From assembly GCF_900110255.1 (NCBI RefSeq), contig NZ_FODD01000010.1:62001-126000 (forward strand): a stretch of 64,000 nt of DNA, read 5' to 3'. A program made the translations under genes and the position numbers. Shown piece by piece: positions 42,618 through 51,801 of the stretch; the first letter of the stretch is position 1, and each line of letters opens with the position of its first letter. Below the pieces are notes generated by a model. It was given only the letters and a program-made list of their open reading frames with translations, was not told the origin of the DNA and made no database searches. This stretch comes from Actinacidiphila rubida. Lineage in GTDB: Bacteria > Actinomycetota > Actinomycetes > Streptomycetales > Streptomycetaceae.

Positions 42618-44579
42618 CTACTCGGCGGTGAGGAACTCGCCGAGAGACAGAGGCCGGTTCACGATCCGGATGTCACCGATGTTGCCGTGGAAGACGATGT
42701 CGGTCTTGCCCGCGTACTCGTGGCCGCCCACCAGCCAGGGCAGGCCGAGCGAGGTGAGGCCGACGGACACGCGGTTCGGGTTGTCGGCGACCGGAGCGCC
42801 CTCGACGTACAGCTTGGTGTAGCGGCCGTCGTTGACCACGGCCAGGTGCCACCACTTGAGCTCCACCAGCCCGTGACCCCAGTTGGTCGTCGGGTACGTG
42901 TCGTTGAGCGGGTAGTGGTTGAACTGCGGCTCGCGGCCGTTGTTCGAGATGGCGAACTGGACCACCGGCTCGTTCGGGTCGGTGTTCTTGCCCTGCTTGC
43001 CCGCGGACCCGGCGGAGCCGCGGCGGCTGAGGATCGACGCCCAGCCGTTGTTGCCCGCGTCCCAGTCGAGCGGCATGGAGACGAACGTCTCGATGGTGTA
43101 GCCGGACCTGAACGTCTCCGCGTTCAGCGGGGCGTTGGCGCCCGTCGTCAGGTACGCGCCGTGCAGCGGGTTGCGGCCGCCCACGAACTTCAGGCTCGCG
43201 TGGCCCGGCTGGTCCGGGTGGTGGTCGGTGGACCAGGTGAGCGCGTCGGCCGCGGTGCCCGGCGTCGTCACCACCGTCAGGTCGTTGCCCTTGCCGGACA
43301 GGTCGCGGATCGTCCGGCCCGCGGCGAGCGCGCTCCCGGGTGCGCCCTGACCGTCGAAACGCCAGTACGCGAGCGTGCCCTTGACCAGTTCCTTGGCGGC
43401 CGGGCGGGAGGGACGGACCGGGATCGGGCGGAAGCCGGCGAACCGCTCGTCGAAGTCGATCGGCACGGAGAAGTTGTCGACCGGGCCGGTGATCCGGGCG
43501 TGCTCGGCGGCCAGCTTGGTGCGGGACTCCGGCGCCTGCGCCAGGATCCACGGGTTGATCGTCTCGACGTCGATCGTGTTGCGCACCAGGTCGAAGTGGT
43601 ACAGCCGGATCATGCCGCCACCGCCGAAGTACCGGTTCTGGTAGTTCGTGATGTGCATGTGGACGTCGTTGCCGGCGTCGTTCTTCGAGGTCATGCGCCC
43701 GGGCGGCCAGTAGTGGCCGTTGAGGGTCAGGAAGACCTGGTCGTTGTCCTTGATCAGCTTGTCCCAGACCGTCTGCCCGTAGCCGGAGAGCACGGCGTTG
43801 TTCTCGGGGTCGCCGGACTCGTAAGGGAAAACGTTGTCATCGTACGGCGAAGCCACGATGTCGTGGGACGTGAGGATCACCGGCATCTTCGGGTTCGCCT
43901 TGATGACCTCGTTGGCCCACGCGAAGCCCTGGTCGCTGGTCCGCCAGTCGAGGGCCAGCACCAGCCAGGACATGCCGGCGGCCTGGAAGATGTGCGCGGT
44001 GTTGTAACCGGTCGGGTCGGCGCCGGCGAACGTCTTGGCGCGCTTGAACCGCTGCGGGCCCATGGTCCGCAGGTACGGCGTGTCACCGCGGCTGTCGTCG
44101 CCGCTCACGTCGTGGTTGCCGGCCAGCACGCTGTAGCCCGCGCCGTGCGCGTCCAGCATCGCGAAGGCCTTGTCGACCTCCTCGAAGGACGACGGGTCCG
44201 CGTCCTCGGTCAGGTCACCGAGGTGCACCATGAAGACGATGTTGTTGTCGGGCGTTCCGCTGTTGTTGATGATGTAGCGGAACGACTCCTCCTGCGGCGT
44301 CCGGTTGACGCTGTCCTGGCTGCCCCAGTAGAGGAACTGCGTGTCGGGCATGACGGCCAGGGTGAACTGGAGCGCGGTGGCGTCCGGCCGCCACGGGCCG
44401 GTCTTGCCGCTCTGCGCGGTGTCGGCGGCAGCGGCGGCGGCCGCGGGCGTCACGCCGAGGGCGGGCGCGCCGACGCCGATCGCCGCGGCTCCCGCGCCGG
44501 CCAGTGCCGCGTTCCGCAGAAAGCCGCGCCTGCTCTGCCCGCTGTGATCGTGTGACGGCGTGTCACCGTGCGTGCACAT
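42618..44579 (-). CDS. Tat-exported metallophosphoesterase with LamG domain
   Basis: A 653-residue exported protein. A twin-arginine signal (RRGFLRNAALAG) lies at residues 17-28. The calcineurin-like domain has metal motifs AVMPDTQ, VHLGDLTED, AGNHDVSG, SHD and LNGHY. The C-terminal ~220 residues are a LamG/concanavalin-like domain (YWRFDGQG, WWHLAVVNDGRYTKLYVEG). The ATG at 44579 follows GGAAGG. It probably removes phosphate from an extracellular ester or wall phosphate. It is a single-gene unit. Confidence 0.93.
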   Translation of the reverse strand: MCTHGDTPSHDHSGQSRRGFLRNAALAGAGAAAIGVGAPALGVTPAAAAAAADTAQSGKTGPWRPDATALQFTLAVMPDTQFLYWGSQDSVNRTPQEESFRYIINNSGTPDNNIVFMVHLGDLTEDADPSSFEEVDKAFAMLDAHGAGYSVLAGNHDVSGDDSRGDTPYLRTMGPQRFKRAKTFAGADPTGYNTAHIFQAAGMSWLVLALDWRTSDQGFAWANEVIKANPKMPVILTSHDIVASPYDDNVFPYESGDPENNAVLSGYGQTVWDKLIKDNDQVFLTLNGHYWPPGRMTSKNDAGNDVHMHITNYQNRYFGGGGMIRLYHFDLVRNTIDVETINPWILAQAPESRTKLAAEHARITGPVDNFSVPIDFDERFAGFRPIPVRPSRPAAKELVKGTLAYWRFDGQGAPGSALAAGRTIRDLSGKGNDLTVVTTPGTAADALTWSTDHHPDQPGHASLKFVGGRNPLHGAYLTTGANAPLNAETFRSGYTIETFVSMPLDWDAGNNGWASILSRRGSAGSAGKQGKNTDPNEPVVQFAISNNGREPQFNHYPLNDTYPTTNWGHGLVELKWWHLAVVNDGRYTKLYVEGAPVADNPNRVSVGLTSLGLPWLVGGHEYAGKTDIVFHGNIGDIRIVNRPLSLGEFLTAE

Positions 44580-44781
44580 GGGGGTCCTTCCGGGGTGGTG
44601 GTGTCAAACGCAACGAAGCTAACCCGGAAGGGTCCAGACCTGGGCAGACAGGGGATGACGAACAGGGATCGAGTGGCTGACCAGGGCCGGAGCACCCGCC
44701 CAACTGTGGACGGCGGGGCGTCACCCGTGCGCGGACAGCGACTGCCGGGGGCGGTCGCGGGCCCGGCGGTCGACCTCGCGG

Positions 44782-45270
44782 TCACGGCGCGGGCGCCGCG
44801 CTGGTGCAGGTGGCGCGGCCGTAGGCGCCGTAGGCGGTGGCGTGCTGAACCGCCGTGCCGTGGAGGGTGAGCGCGCAGGTCGCGTGACCGCCCTCCGGTC
44901 CCAGGACGACGGCGACGCTGGCCGGGCCCTTCGCCGCCAGCTCCGCCGTCTGCTGCCAGGGCAGGCGGACGCTGAGGCTGCGGCTCGTGCCGTCGGGCCG
45001 GGTGTAGGTGATCCGTGCGGTGCCGCTGCCGGTGACGGCGTAACCGACGGGAACGGTGGGGCGGGCGGCGGTGCCATGGCCGGGGTGCGGGTCGCCGTGC
45101 GGCAGCGTCAGCCAGACGGCGCCCGCGGTGGCGACGGCGAGGATCGTGCCGACGGCGGCGCCGGCGCCGATCGAAGGCCGCCGACGCGGAACGGTCCCGG
45201 CCTCGGGTGGGACGCCGCCGGTGGCGGCCTCTCCGGATTCGGCCGGCCGGCCGGTATTCGCGAGGGTCAA
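44782..45270 (-). CDS. MmpS-like membrane protein
   Basis: A 162-residue protein with one membrane helix (IGAGAAVGTILAVATAGAVWL) and an extracellular beta domain (YAVTGSGTARITYTRPDG, then SLSVRLPWQQTAE, and a Cys pair). That layout matches MmpS-type accessory proteins. TTG at 45270 is chosen as start because GGAAAGGA lies at the right distance and no ATG/GTG is equally placed. MmpS partners are usually RND transporters, but none is adjacent, so this copy may act alone. Confidence 0.75.
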   Translation of the reverse strand: MTLANTGRPAESGEAATGGVPPEAGTVPRRRPSIGAGAAVGTILAVATAGAVWLTLPHGDPHPGHGTAARPTVPVGYAVTGSGTARITYTRPDGTSRSLSVRLPWQQTAELAAKGPASVAVVLGPEGGHATCALTLHGTAVQHATAYGAYGRATCTSAAPAP

Positions 45271-45635
45271 GGAATGTCCTTTCCTGCCGAACAGTAGTCG
45301 CGAGATGCCCGGTTGTTTATACCCGCCGGGTGTGACTTCCGGCAGTGGTGAACGCCGAAACGGAGAATCCCGGGTCCTGTGCGGTGTTCCGCGGGGGAGA
45401 ACGGAGCGCGGAGTTCCGGTGCAAATGTCCGAACTCAGGTCAAGGTTTGGCAATGCCTGGTTCAATGGAGATCACCTGACGGTGGCCCTGAATGTGCCTC
45501 AAATCCGGCCAATGCCGCAGGTGGTGTGACGCTGTGTACTTCCCGTGCCCGATTTGACGGCTAATCAATTGAGGTGGGCGGCTGGTTGACCTCGAGCTCG
45601 GGGAAAACCTTGAATCCCGGATCGGTCGGGCGTCC
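45271..45635. other. Intergenic region of lower GC
   Basis: No convincing gene is seen in 365 bases. The stretch is clearly less GC-rich than its surroundings and has no codon-position bias. It may hold the promoter for the MmpS-like gene and decayed sequence linked to the remnant that follows. Confidence 0.4.
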
Positions 45636-45860
45636 GTGGTCGTGCCGCGGGTGTTTCCAGGCCGTGCGACCAATGCGCCGCCGCGGGCTCCGCCCGATGC
45701 CCTGGACGTTTTCAAGCGCCACAACTGGGGCAACGTGGCCGGAGGCGAGCCGCGTGACCATGTCGGCCCCGGTCGTCTGATTCCGCGGAAGGACCTGGCA
45801 CGGCTGTACACCGACGGGTACGCCCAGGACCTCGACGTCCGGGGCAGCACCACCTTCTGA
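45636..45860 (+). pseudogene. Possible 3' remnant of a lost gene
   Basis: A 74-codon frame ends at 45860, six bp before a strong hairpin. Its C-terminal half looks like real protein (LDVFKRHNWGNVAGG, then IPRKDLARLYTDGYAQDLDV) and resembles the end of a larger secreted or toxin-like protein. The upstream sequence has no matching frame. It is best read as a truncated 3' fragment. Confidence 0.4.
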
Positions 45861-45865
45861 GCACG

Positions 45866-45890
45866 AACGGCCCCCACCCACTGGGCCGTT
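45866..45890 (+). terminator. Terminator hairpin
   Basis: AACGGCCC at 45866-45873 pairs with GGGCCGTT at 45883-45890 around a 9-nt loop, right after the stop of the remnant frame. Confidence 0.55.
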
Positions 45891-45917
45891 CCCGCTCGGG
45901 TTCAGCGTTGTGAGGAG

Positions 45918-46925
45918 ATGACGATCACGTACGCGGGTTCCCCCGGTGCCGGGGACATGAACCGGTCCGCACCGGTGGGTTGGCGTGGAGTGACGCTGCT
46001 GGGACTCGCCGGAACGGTCGCCGCCGCCCTGCCCGTCGCCGGCCTGTCCCTGTGGGTGGGAGCCGGAGCGTCGGACCGGACACGGGAGATCGAGGCCGTG
46101 GCCGTGGCGGGCGTCGGGCTGCTGCTGGCCGTCCCCGTCCTGGCGGCAGGCCTGCGCGCGATGCGGCGGGCCTGGCCGGGCCGGCCGAAGGCGGTACTGG
46201 CCGCGGCGTTCGCGGCCGACCTGGCGGCCATGGTGGCGCTGGACCGGCTGCTGCCGTTCCGCTGGGGACTGCTGAGCTGCCTGCTGTACGCCGCGCCCGC
46301 GCTGCTGGTGGCGGCCGCGGTCCTCCTGCGCTCGCGGAGAGCGGTGGTGACGGCGGCGGTGGGCCTCGCCGCCCTCCTGGCACTCGCGGCTCCCGTCCGC
46401 GCGCTCCAGCAGCAGGTGGCCGAGCGGGAGTGGGTGCGGACCAGCGGGATCCCCTCCCGGTCACTGGCCCAGGTCGTCTCCTTTCCGGGGATGCGCCAGG
46501 ACCGGTACGTCTGGGACGGGCACACGCTGACGGCGATGTTCAGCGCTCCCGTCGGCCCTTCCGACGCATGGCTGGCCGCGGAGACGGTACGGCCGGGACA
46601 TGCCGACCCGTGCGGGCCGGTGCTGACGGCCGACGGCGACGGGACCCGGACGGAGACGCTGGACTGCGTCCAGGAGGCGCCCGGCCTCTGGTACCGCGGC
46701 GACCCGGACGACGCCGTCGGGTACGTGCTGCAGCGTTCGGGACTGACCATCACCGTCACCGGGGGCGTCTGGCCCCGCACGCACCGGGCCGCCACCGCGC
46801 AGGCCGCCGACGACAGGGCGGCCCTGCGGCGCACCGTGCTGGCCGCCAGGACCGCCACCACCCGCGACCTGTGGACCCGCACCCGGCCCACCCGGCCCAC
46901 CCTCCTGAGCGCCGTCCTCCTCTGA
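45918..46925 (+). CDS. Membrane protein with extracellular C-terminal domain
   Basis: Up to 335 residues. Four or five membrane helices fill residues ~25-165, then a ~150-residue extracellular part with paired Cys (DPCGPVLTADGDG, TETLDCVQEAPGLWYRGD). The ATG at 45918 is directly next to GAGGAG, which is too close; ATG at 45957 may be the real start. No family is recognised. A terminator follows immediately, so it stands alone. Confidence 0.65.
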   Translation: MTITYAGSPGAGDMNRSAPVGWRGVTLLGLAGTVAAALPVAGLSLWVGAGASDRTREIEAVAVAGVGLLLAVPVLAAGLRAMRRAWPGRPKAVLAAAFAADLAAMVALDRLLPFRWGLLSCLLYAAPALLVAAAVLLRSRRAVVTAAVGLAALLALAAPVRALQQQVAEREWVRTSGIPSRSLAQVVSFPGMRQDRYVWDGHTLTAMFSAPVGPSDAWLAAETVRPGHADPCGPVLTADGDGTRTETLDCVQEAPGLWYRGDPDDAVGYVLQRSGLTITVTGGVWPRTHRAATAQAADDRAALRRTVLAARTATTRDLWTRTRPTRPTLLSAVLL

Positions 46926-46926
46926 A

Positions 46927-46956
46927 CGGCGGCCGGCGGGCCCCCGCCGGCCGCCG
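46927..46956 (+). terminator. Terminator hairpin
   Basis: CGGCGGCCGGCGG and CCGCCGGCCGCCG are perfect complementary arms separated by four bases, two bp after the stop codon. Confidence 0.65.
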
Positions 46957-47073
46957 AGGGAGCTGTGCGGAGGGTGTGACGGTTTCGTGCCGGACAGCGC
47001 TCCCTTGGTGGGACCTTCGAGAGGCGCGGTTCCGGGACGCCGCGGCCGGTGGCAGCGGCAGAGGGGGGATGTC

Positions 47074-47526
47074 ATGACGGCCGGTGCGCAGCCTTCGGGG
47101 AGTGGCAGGGTCCAGGGCGGCCGGCAGGACGGACCGCGGTGGGCGGCGGAGGCCGTCGCCCTCGTCGCCACGGGCCCGGCCCGTGGCGACCGTGGCGTCC
47201 GGCTCGACTACTCGGTGCGCAGCCTGGTGCTGGTCGACCGGATCGTCGAGAGCGCCCGCCGGCAGAACACGCCGTACGAGAAGGTCGCGGGCGTCCTGCT
47301 CGGGTTCGGCGCCTACACGGGCGAGGTGCTGGTGAAGGCGGCGGGTGCCCAGTGGGTGGACTTCGACGAGGCCCAGCAGTGCTTCTTCGGGCGGCCGTTC
47401 GGGGTGCGGACCCCCGACGGGCGGGTGTGGAACCCGCTGGGAAAGGCGTTCAAACGGTTCCGCCACGGCCCCGAGGAGTCGCTGCACCGGTTCTGCCTGG
47501 CGGTGATGGGCCAGGCGCGGATCTGA
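47074..47526 (+). CDS. Conserved hypothetical protein
   Basis: A 150-residue cytosolic protein, helical in the middle (SLVLVDRIVESARRQNTPYE) and with the run LLGFGAYTGEVLVKAAGAQW, then CFFGRPFGVRTPDGRVWNPL. The start follows GAGGGGGG. It resembles small Streptomyces proteins of unknown function. No catalytic residues are visible. Confidence 0.75.
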   Translation: MTAGAQPSGSGRVQGGRQDGPRWAAEAVALVATGPARGDRGVRLDYSVRSLVLVDRIVESARRQNTPYEKVAGVLLGFGAYTGEVLVKAAGAQWVDFDEAQQCFFGRPFGVRTPDGRVWNPLGKAFKRFRHGPEESLHRFCLAVMGQARI

Positions 47527-47601
47527 CCGCGGCCCGCCACGGTCGGGGGCTCGCGCCTCCCCGGCCCGGCAGGTCCACACACGCCTGGGGGCGGAGCCGG
47601 G

Positions 47602-48648
47602 TCAACTGCGCGTCGAAGAGGCGTCGTTCGTGGCGGCCGGCGAACCCGACGGTGACGGCGAACCCGACGGTGACGGCGTGGGGGTGAGCATGGACGCGGG
47701 TGGGTTGGGTACCTCGGTGAGGTGATGGGTGCCGCCCCATTCGGTGCAGGCCTGGCGTCCGGACGTCAGCACGACGCAGGCCCTGGCCGTCGAGGGACTG
47801 GACGCGGCGACCATGTCGCTGAACGTGTCGGTGTCGTAGGTGACCTTCCGCCGGTACGACCGGCCGTCCGTGCCGACGACCTGGGCGACATCACCGGGGA
47901 CACCCCAACTGATGCGGGACCAGGCGGCCTTGCAGGCGTCGCTGTAGCGCAGCTCCACGTACACCCCGTCGAACCTCTTCTTCGCGGACGTCCACACGTC
48001 GCCGCAGCCGGCGTCCCTGGGGTTCATGCCCTCGCAGCTCTGCGCGAAGCAGCTGACGTCGACCTGCCGGGTCGGCGAGTCCGCCGCCGCGCCGTCCTTG
48101 CCGTCGCGCCCGCCGGAGGAGCGGCTGAACGCGCCCGCCAGGGCAGCGGCCGACACTCCGGCGGTGACCAGGGCGAGCATCACCGCGGCCGCCCACAGGA
48201 GCCGCCGGTCACCGTGGAGCCGGTCACCGAAGCGCCGGCCCGCGGGAAGGCGTTCGGCGACGGGCGGTTCGGGCCGGCCGGCCGGTGCGGCCGCCGGTGT
48301 GGCCGCCGGTGGGGCAGTGGGCGCGGACGCGGCTGAGGTGCTCACCCCGGTTCCCGCCCCGCCCGCCCCGGGTGCCTCGCCCTCGCGCCACGCACTGTTC
48401 GCCAGGTCCCACAATGCGTTGAGCCGAGCCGGGTCGGCTTCGGCGAGCTTGCCGAGCGACGTCACCGCGTGCTGCGGCGGCAGGGCCTTGCCGTTGAGAT
48501 ACCGTTCCCAGGACGACTTGCTGTACGGGGTGCGGTGGGCGAGAGCCGACAGGCTGAGCCCGGTGCGGTCCGTCAACACCCGTAATTCGAGCACAAGACG
48601 CCGGACGTCCGAGGCGAGACCGTCGGGTAACGGTTTGCGTCCAGTCAC
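47602..48648 (-). CDS. Membrane XRE-DUF2690 protein with TTA codon
   Basis: A 348-residue protein: an N-terminal XRE-like helix-turn-helix (ALAHRTPYSKSSWERYLNGK), a Pro/Ala linker, one membrane helix (LLWAAAVMLALVTAGVSAAAL), and an extracellular DUF2690 domain (CEGMNPRDAGCGD, VELRYSDACKAAWSRI). Codon 7 is TTA (48628-48630), the codon read only by bldA tRNA-Leu, so its translation may be tied to development. The C-terminus has a repeated SPSGSP segment encoded by an 18-bp tandem. It faces a paralogue 1.5 kb away across a secreted protein gene. Confidence 0.88.
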   Translation of the reverse strand: MTGRKPLPDGLASDVRRLVLELRVLTDRTGLSLSALAHRTPYSKSSWERYLNGKALPPQHAVTSLGKLAEADPARLNALWDLANSAWREGEAPGAGGAGTGVSTSAASAPTAPPAATPAAAPAGRPEPPVAERLPAGRRFGDRLHGDRRLLWAAAVMLALVTAGVSAAALAGAFSRSSGGRDGKDGAAADSPTRQVDVSCFAQSCEGMNPRDAGCGDVWTSAKKRFDGVYVELRYSDACKAAWSRISWGVPGDVAQVVGTDGRSYRRKVTYDTDTFSDMVAASSPSTARACVVLTSGRQACTEWGGTHHLTEVPNPPASMLTPTPSPSGSPSPSGSPAATNDASSTRS

Positions 48649-48767
48649 GCACGCCTCCGGCGATCGTGCACATCGTTCTCCATGTCGAGTCCCCAAGTAT
48701 GGCGTGCCGTACAGCTGGTAGCGATGATTGCGCACAACCGACCCTGGAATGAAGCAGAGTTGACATC

Positions 48768-49274
48768 ATGACGGTGCGACGGTCGCAAGGGCTGCGACGT
48801 GCGTCGCTGTCCGTGGTGCTGCTGGGAGCGGTGTGCGCGGGCGCCGGGGCCGCGCCGGACCATCGGCCGAGCGGGCTCCACGGCGAACTCGTCGCCGCCG
48901 GCCTCACCACCGCCGGGCAGCTGACGGTCGGCGGCACCCCGCCGAGCGACCTGGTCGGCCTGTGGCAGAGCGTGCTGTGGGCCGACGGGTACGCCGCGCC
49001 GTCGTCCGTCACCTGCGCCTACGACGAGGCGACCGCCGCCGCCACCCGCATCTGGCAGAACAACCACCAGCTGAGCCCGGACGGGATCGTCGGGCCGGCC
49101 ACGTGGGGCGTCGCGGCCGAACGCATCGCCCCCGCCGGCCGGTGGATGGCCTACCTCGGCGAACGCCACGGCCTCCCCCTGCGGTTGGACGGCGACGGAA
49201 CCTACGAGGTGTACGACGGTGGCCGGTTCCACCGGCTGCGCACGGACATCGTCACGCTCACGCACTGCCGCTGA
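48768..49274 (+). CDS. Secreted peptidoglycan-binding-like protein
   Basis: A 168-residue exported protein with a signal peptide (LSVVLLGAVCAGAGA) and a PG-binding_1-like three-helix unit (LVGLWQSVLWADGY and ATRIWQNNHQLSPDGIVGPATW). The last ~40 residues are unknown. It is flanked by two DUF2690 sensors and overlaps the second by 17 bp at the 3' ends, so all three may share a wall-related task. Confidence 0.82.
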   Translation: MTVRRSQGLRRASLSVVLLGAVCAGAGAAPDHRPSGLHGELVAAGLTTAGQLTVGGTPPSDLVGLWQSVLWADGYAAPSSVTCAYDEATAAATRIWQNNHQLSPDGIVGPATWGVAAERIAPAGRWMAYLGERHGLPLRLDGDGTYEVYDGGRFHRLRTDIVTLTHCR

Positions 49275-50199
49275 CGTCGTCGACCCAGCTGTCGTAGCGC
49301 GCGACGCCGAGCTGGTGGCCGCGGACGACGACGGTGGCCCGCGTCGCGTCCGGCCCGCTGCCCACCATGGTCGTGTACGCACCGCCCGCCGCGGCCGGCC
49401 GCTCGTCGCCGCCGGTCGTCGCGATCCGCAGCCCGGTCGTCCCCGCCGGGGCGTCGACCTCGGCCCAACTCGCCCGGCAGGACGGGCTGTACCGCAGGCT
49501 CAGCACGTGCCCGTAGGCGCGCATGCGGTGGACGGCGACACTGTCGCGGTCGCACTTCTCGCGGTACGGGTCCAGGTTCCGGCAGCCGCCCGCCCGGCAC
49601 CCGGCGGCCGCCTGGTCCCCCGCGTCGCGCAGGTCCCACGGCCAGGCCGGCGCGCCGGAGGGCGCGCCCGCCGGCGCACCGGTTCCGGCGCCGTCGTCCC
49701 ACGGCCCGGCGAGCAGCACGGCGGCCAGCAGCGCGCAGGCCGCGCCGGCGGCGGTCAACGCTCCCTTGCGGTCCCGCGTGCGGCCGGTCCGGGGCGGTGG
49801 CGCGGCGGGTGCGGGGCCGGCCGCGCGTGCCGGCCGGGAAGGGCCGGGCGGGCGGTCGGTGTCGTCGGCCGGGTGGTCGCCGGGGAGGTCCGTGCCGTCC
49901 GGCGGGGGGTCGGTGCCACCGGCCGCGCTCTCGCGCGTCCAGACGTCGGCCGCCGACTCCCAGAGCACGCGCAGGTGTTCGGCGTCCGCCTGGGCCAGGC
50001 GTCCCAGGCCCGCGACCGCCGGCCAGGGCGGCAGCCGCCGGCCGCTGAGGTAGCGCAGCCAGGAGCTGCGGCTGTACCCGGTCCTGGCGGCGAGGGCCGC
50101 GCTGTTCAGCTCGCAGCGGTCCACGTACTGCCGCAGCTCGCGTACCAGCCGGGCCGCCTCCGGCGGAAGGTCGGCCCGTAGCGGCTGCCAGCGTCCCAC
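49258..50199 (-). CDS. Membrane XRE-DUF2690 protein, second copy
   Basis: A 313-residue paralogue of the protein at 47602: helix-turn-helix (ALAARTGYSRSSWLRYLSGR), Pro/Asp-rich linker, membrane helix (ALTAAGAACALLAAVLLAG) and extracellular DUF2690 domain (CRNLDPYREKCDRD, LSLRYSPSCRASWAEV). The GTG at 50199 has GGGGAGGG upstream. Its 3' end overlaps the secreted protein gene by 17 bp tail-to-tail, so their mRNAs are complementary there. Confidence 0.88.
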   Translation of the reverse strand: MGRWQPLRADLPPEAARLVRELRQYVDRCELNSAALAARTGYSRSSWLRYLSGRRLPPWPAVAGLGRLAQADAEHLRVLWESAADVWTRESAAGGTDPPPDGTDLPGDHPADDTDRPPGPSRPARAAGPAPAAPPPRTGRTRDRKGALTAAGAACALLAAVLLAGPWDDGAGTGAPAGAPSGAPAWPWDLRDAGDQAAAGCRAGGCRNLDPYREKCDRDSVAVHRMRAYGHVLSLRYSPSCRASWAEVDAPAGTTGLRIATTGGDERPAAAGGAYTTMVGSGPDATRATVVVRGHQLGVARYDSWVDDVSGSA

Positions 50200-50611
50200 G
50201 TCGGCGCCCTCCCCTTCTCCGGCGTCCCAACTGTCCCACAGGTGTCCCGTTCCGACGCCCGACCGTCAGGCGTTCGCGCAGGTCAGCGAGCATTCCGTCC
50301 CCGGAATGAGGCATCGGGCGCCAGACGCTGGCCCGTGCCGCCCGCCCGCTCCAGACTCGGAACCGGCACCAGCGCCACGGCCCCACCAGGACCCGTGCGC
50401 GGAACGTCCCGCCGGGAGGGGCGGTCGCCTCGGCGGTCCTGGGGGCCGCGGACGCTGGTGCACTCGGCCAGGAACCGGGACCGGGACCGGCCGCCGAGGT
50501 GCGGCGCCACGAATGCGGCTTCGCGCGAGGCCGCGAGCACCGCCCGGGGAAGCGGCCGCGGGCGCGCACCACTTCATGCACGGCACGGGGAAACGGCGGG
50601 GAGCACAGCAC

Positions 50612-51721
50612 ATGACGGCCGATGGGGGCTCGTCCGGCGCGGACGAGCGCGAGACAGCGAACGCTTCGGCGACCACGACGGGCAAGCGGCGCAGGCCGCC
50701 CGCGGTGAGACGGCCGGGCATGCGTGCGAGGCGCCGCCCCCGGGGCACCGAACGCCCGGCGGTTCCGGAGGGCACCAGCGCCGCCCCGCTGGTCACGCGG
50801 ACGGCGGGCCACCCGGCGGATCGCCGGCACATCGACCTCTGGCCGGTGCGGCTGTCGCTGGTCGAACCGCCGGCGCGGCCCGGCGCGACGGAGGTCGCGG
50901 GCCCGTACGCGGAGGGCGTGCCGCGGACCTGGCACCTGGTCTTCGCGACCCGCGGGCCTCTCGTCGTCGAACCCGAACGGCGGGTCGTCCGGCTGGAGTC
51001 CGGCAGCGTGATGCTGTGGGAGCCCGCGGCGCCCACCGAGCCGCTGCACCTGTCCGCCTGCACGGCCGCCGGCCCCCCGGCCCACGCGCTGGTCCTGCAC
51101 CTTCCCGAGGCCGCGCTGGCGGTGACCGGTGAGGCGCTGCGGGACCTGTCCGGCCGTCCCGTCCCCACCGGTTCGGGCCCCGCGGCCCTCCTGGCGTCGT
51201 TCGTCCACGCCCTCGCCGCCCACACGCCCGCCCCCGAGGTCCGGCACGGTGGCTGGCTCGGCTCCGCCGCGGTCAACCTCGTGACCGCCTTCCTCGACAG
51301 CGAGACCGGGTCACCGCAGGACACTTCTGGCCCTCAACCGCTCTCCGCCGCAGCCGAGTTCACCCCGTCGGCCACCGATGTGCTGCTGCGGGAGATCAAG
51401 ACGCACATCGAACGGCACCTCGGCGATCCTGACCTGTCGCCGACCGCGATTGCCGCGGCCGCGCACATCTCGGTGCGCTACCTGCACCACCTTTTCCAGC
51501 GGGACGGCCGCACCGTCGGAGCGTTCCTGCGGGAACGCCGCCTGGAGCACTGCCGGGCCGAACTGTCCGATCCGGCGCACGCCGGCCGCGGCGTCTGCGA
51601 GATCGGGCGACGCTGGGGTTTCCGCGACCCCGCGGTCTTCAACCGCACCTTCAAGTCCGCCTACGGCGTCACCCCGGGCGCCTTCCGCACCGAGCGCCTG
51701 CGTCCCGGCCGGCGGCCCTGA
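50612..51721 (+). CDS. AraC-family transcriptional regulator
   Basis: A 369-residue regulator. After a ~55-residue basic extension, residues ~70-230 form an AraC-binding cupin-like domain (WHLVFATRGPLVVEPERRVV). The C-terminal double helix-turn-helix shows LREIKTHIERHLGDPDLSPT, HISVRYLHHLFQRDGRTVG and WGFRDPAVFNRTFKSAYGVT. The ATG at 50612 follows GGGGAG. The target genes are not evident; the type VII locus starts downstream on the other strand. Confidence 0.9.
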   Translation: MTADGGSSGADERETANASATTTGKRRRPPAVRRPGMRARRRPRGTERPAVPEGTSAAPLVTRTAGHPADRRHIDLWPVRLSLVEPPARPGATEVAGPYAEGVPRTWHLVFATRGPLVVEPERRVVRLESGSVMLWEPAAPTEPLHLSACTAAGPPAHALVLHLPEAALAVTGEALRDLSGRPVPTGSGPAALLASFVHALAAHTPAPEVRHGGWLGSAAVNLVTAFLDSETGSPQDTSGPQPLSAAAEFTPSATDVLLREIKTHIERHLGDPDLSPTAIAAAAHISVRYLHHLFQRDGRTVGAFLRERRLEHCRAELSDPAHAGRGVCEIGRRWGFRDPAVFNRTFKSAYGVTPGAFRTERLRPGRRP

Positions 51722-51801
51722 CACCCCTGCCGCACAGCCGTGGTGAAGCGTGCGGGTTCCGGCCTGGACGCTCCTCGCCCACCCTGCGCGTGGCATGGCG
51801 C

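Noticed and set aside
47638..47676. 18-bp tandem repeat considered as a regulatory repeat
   Set aside because: It is in frame within the first XRE-DUF2690 gene and encodes repeated SPSGSP residues at the C-terminus.
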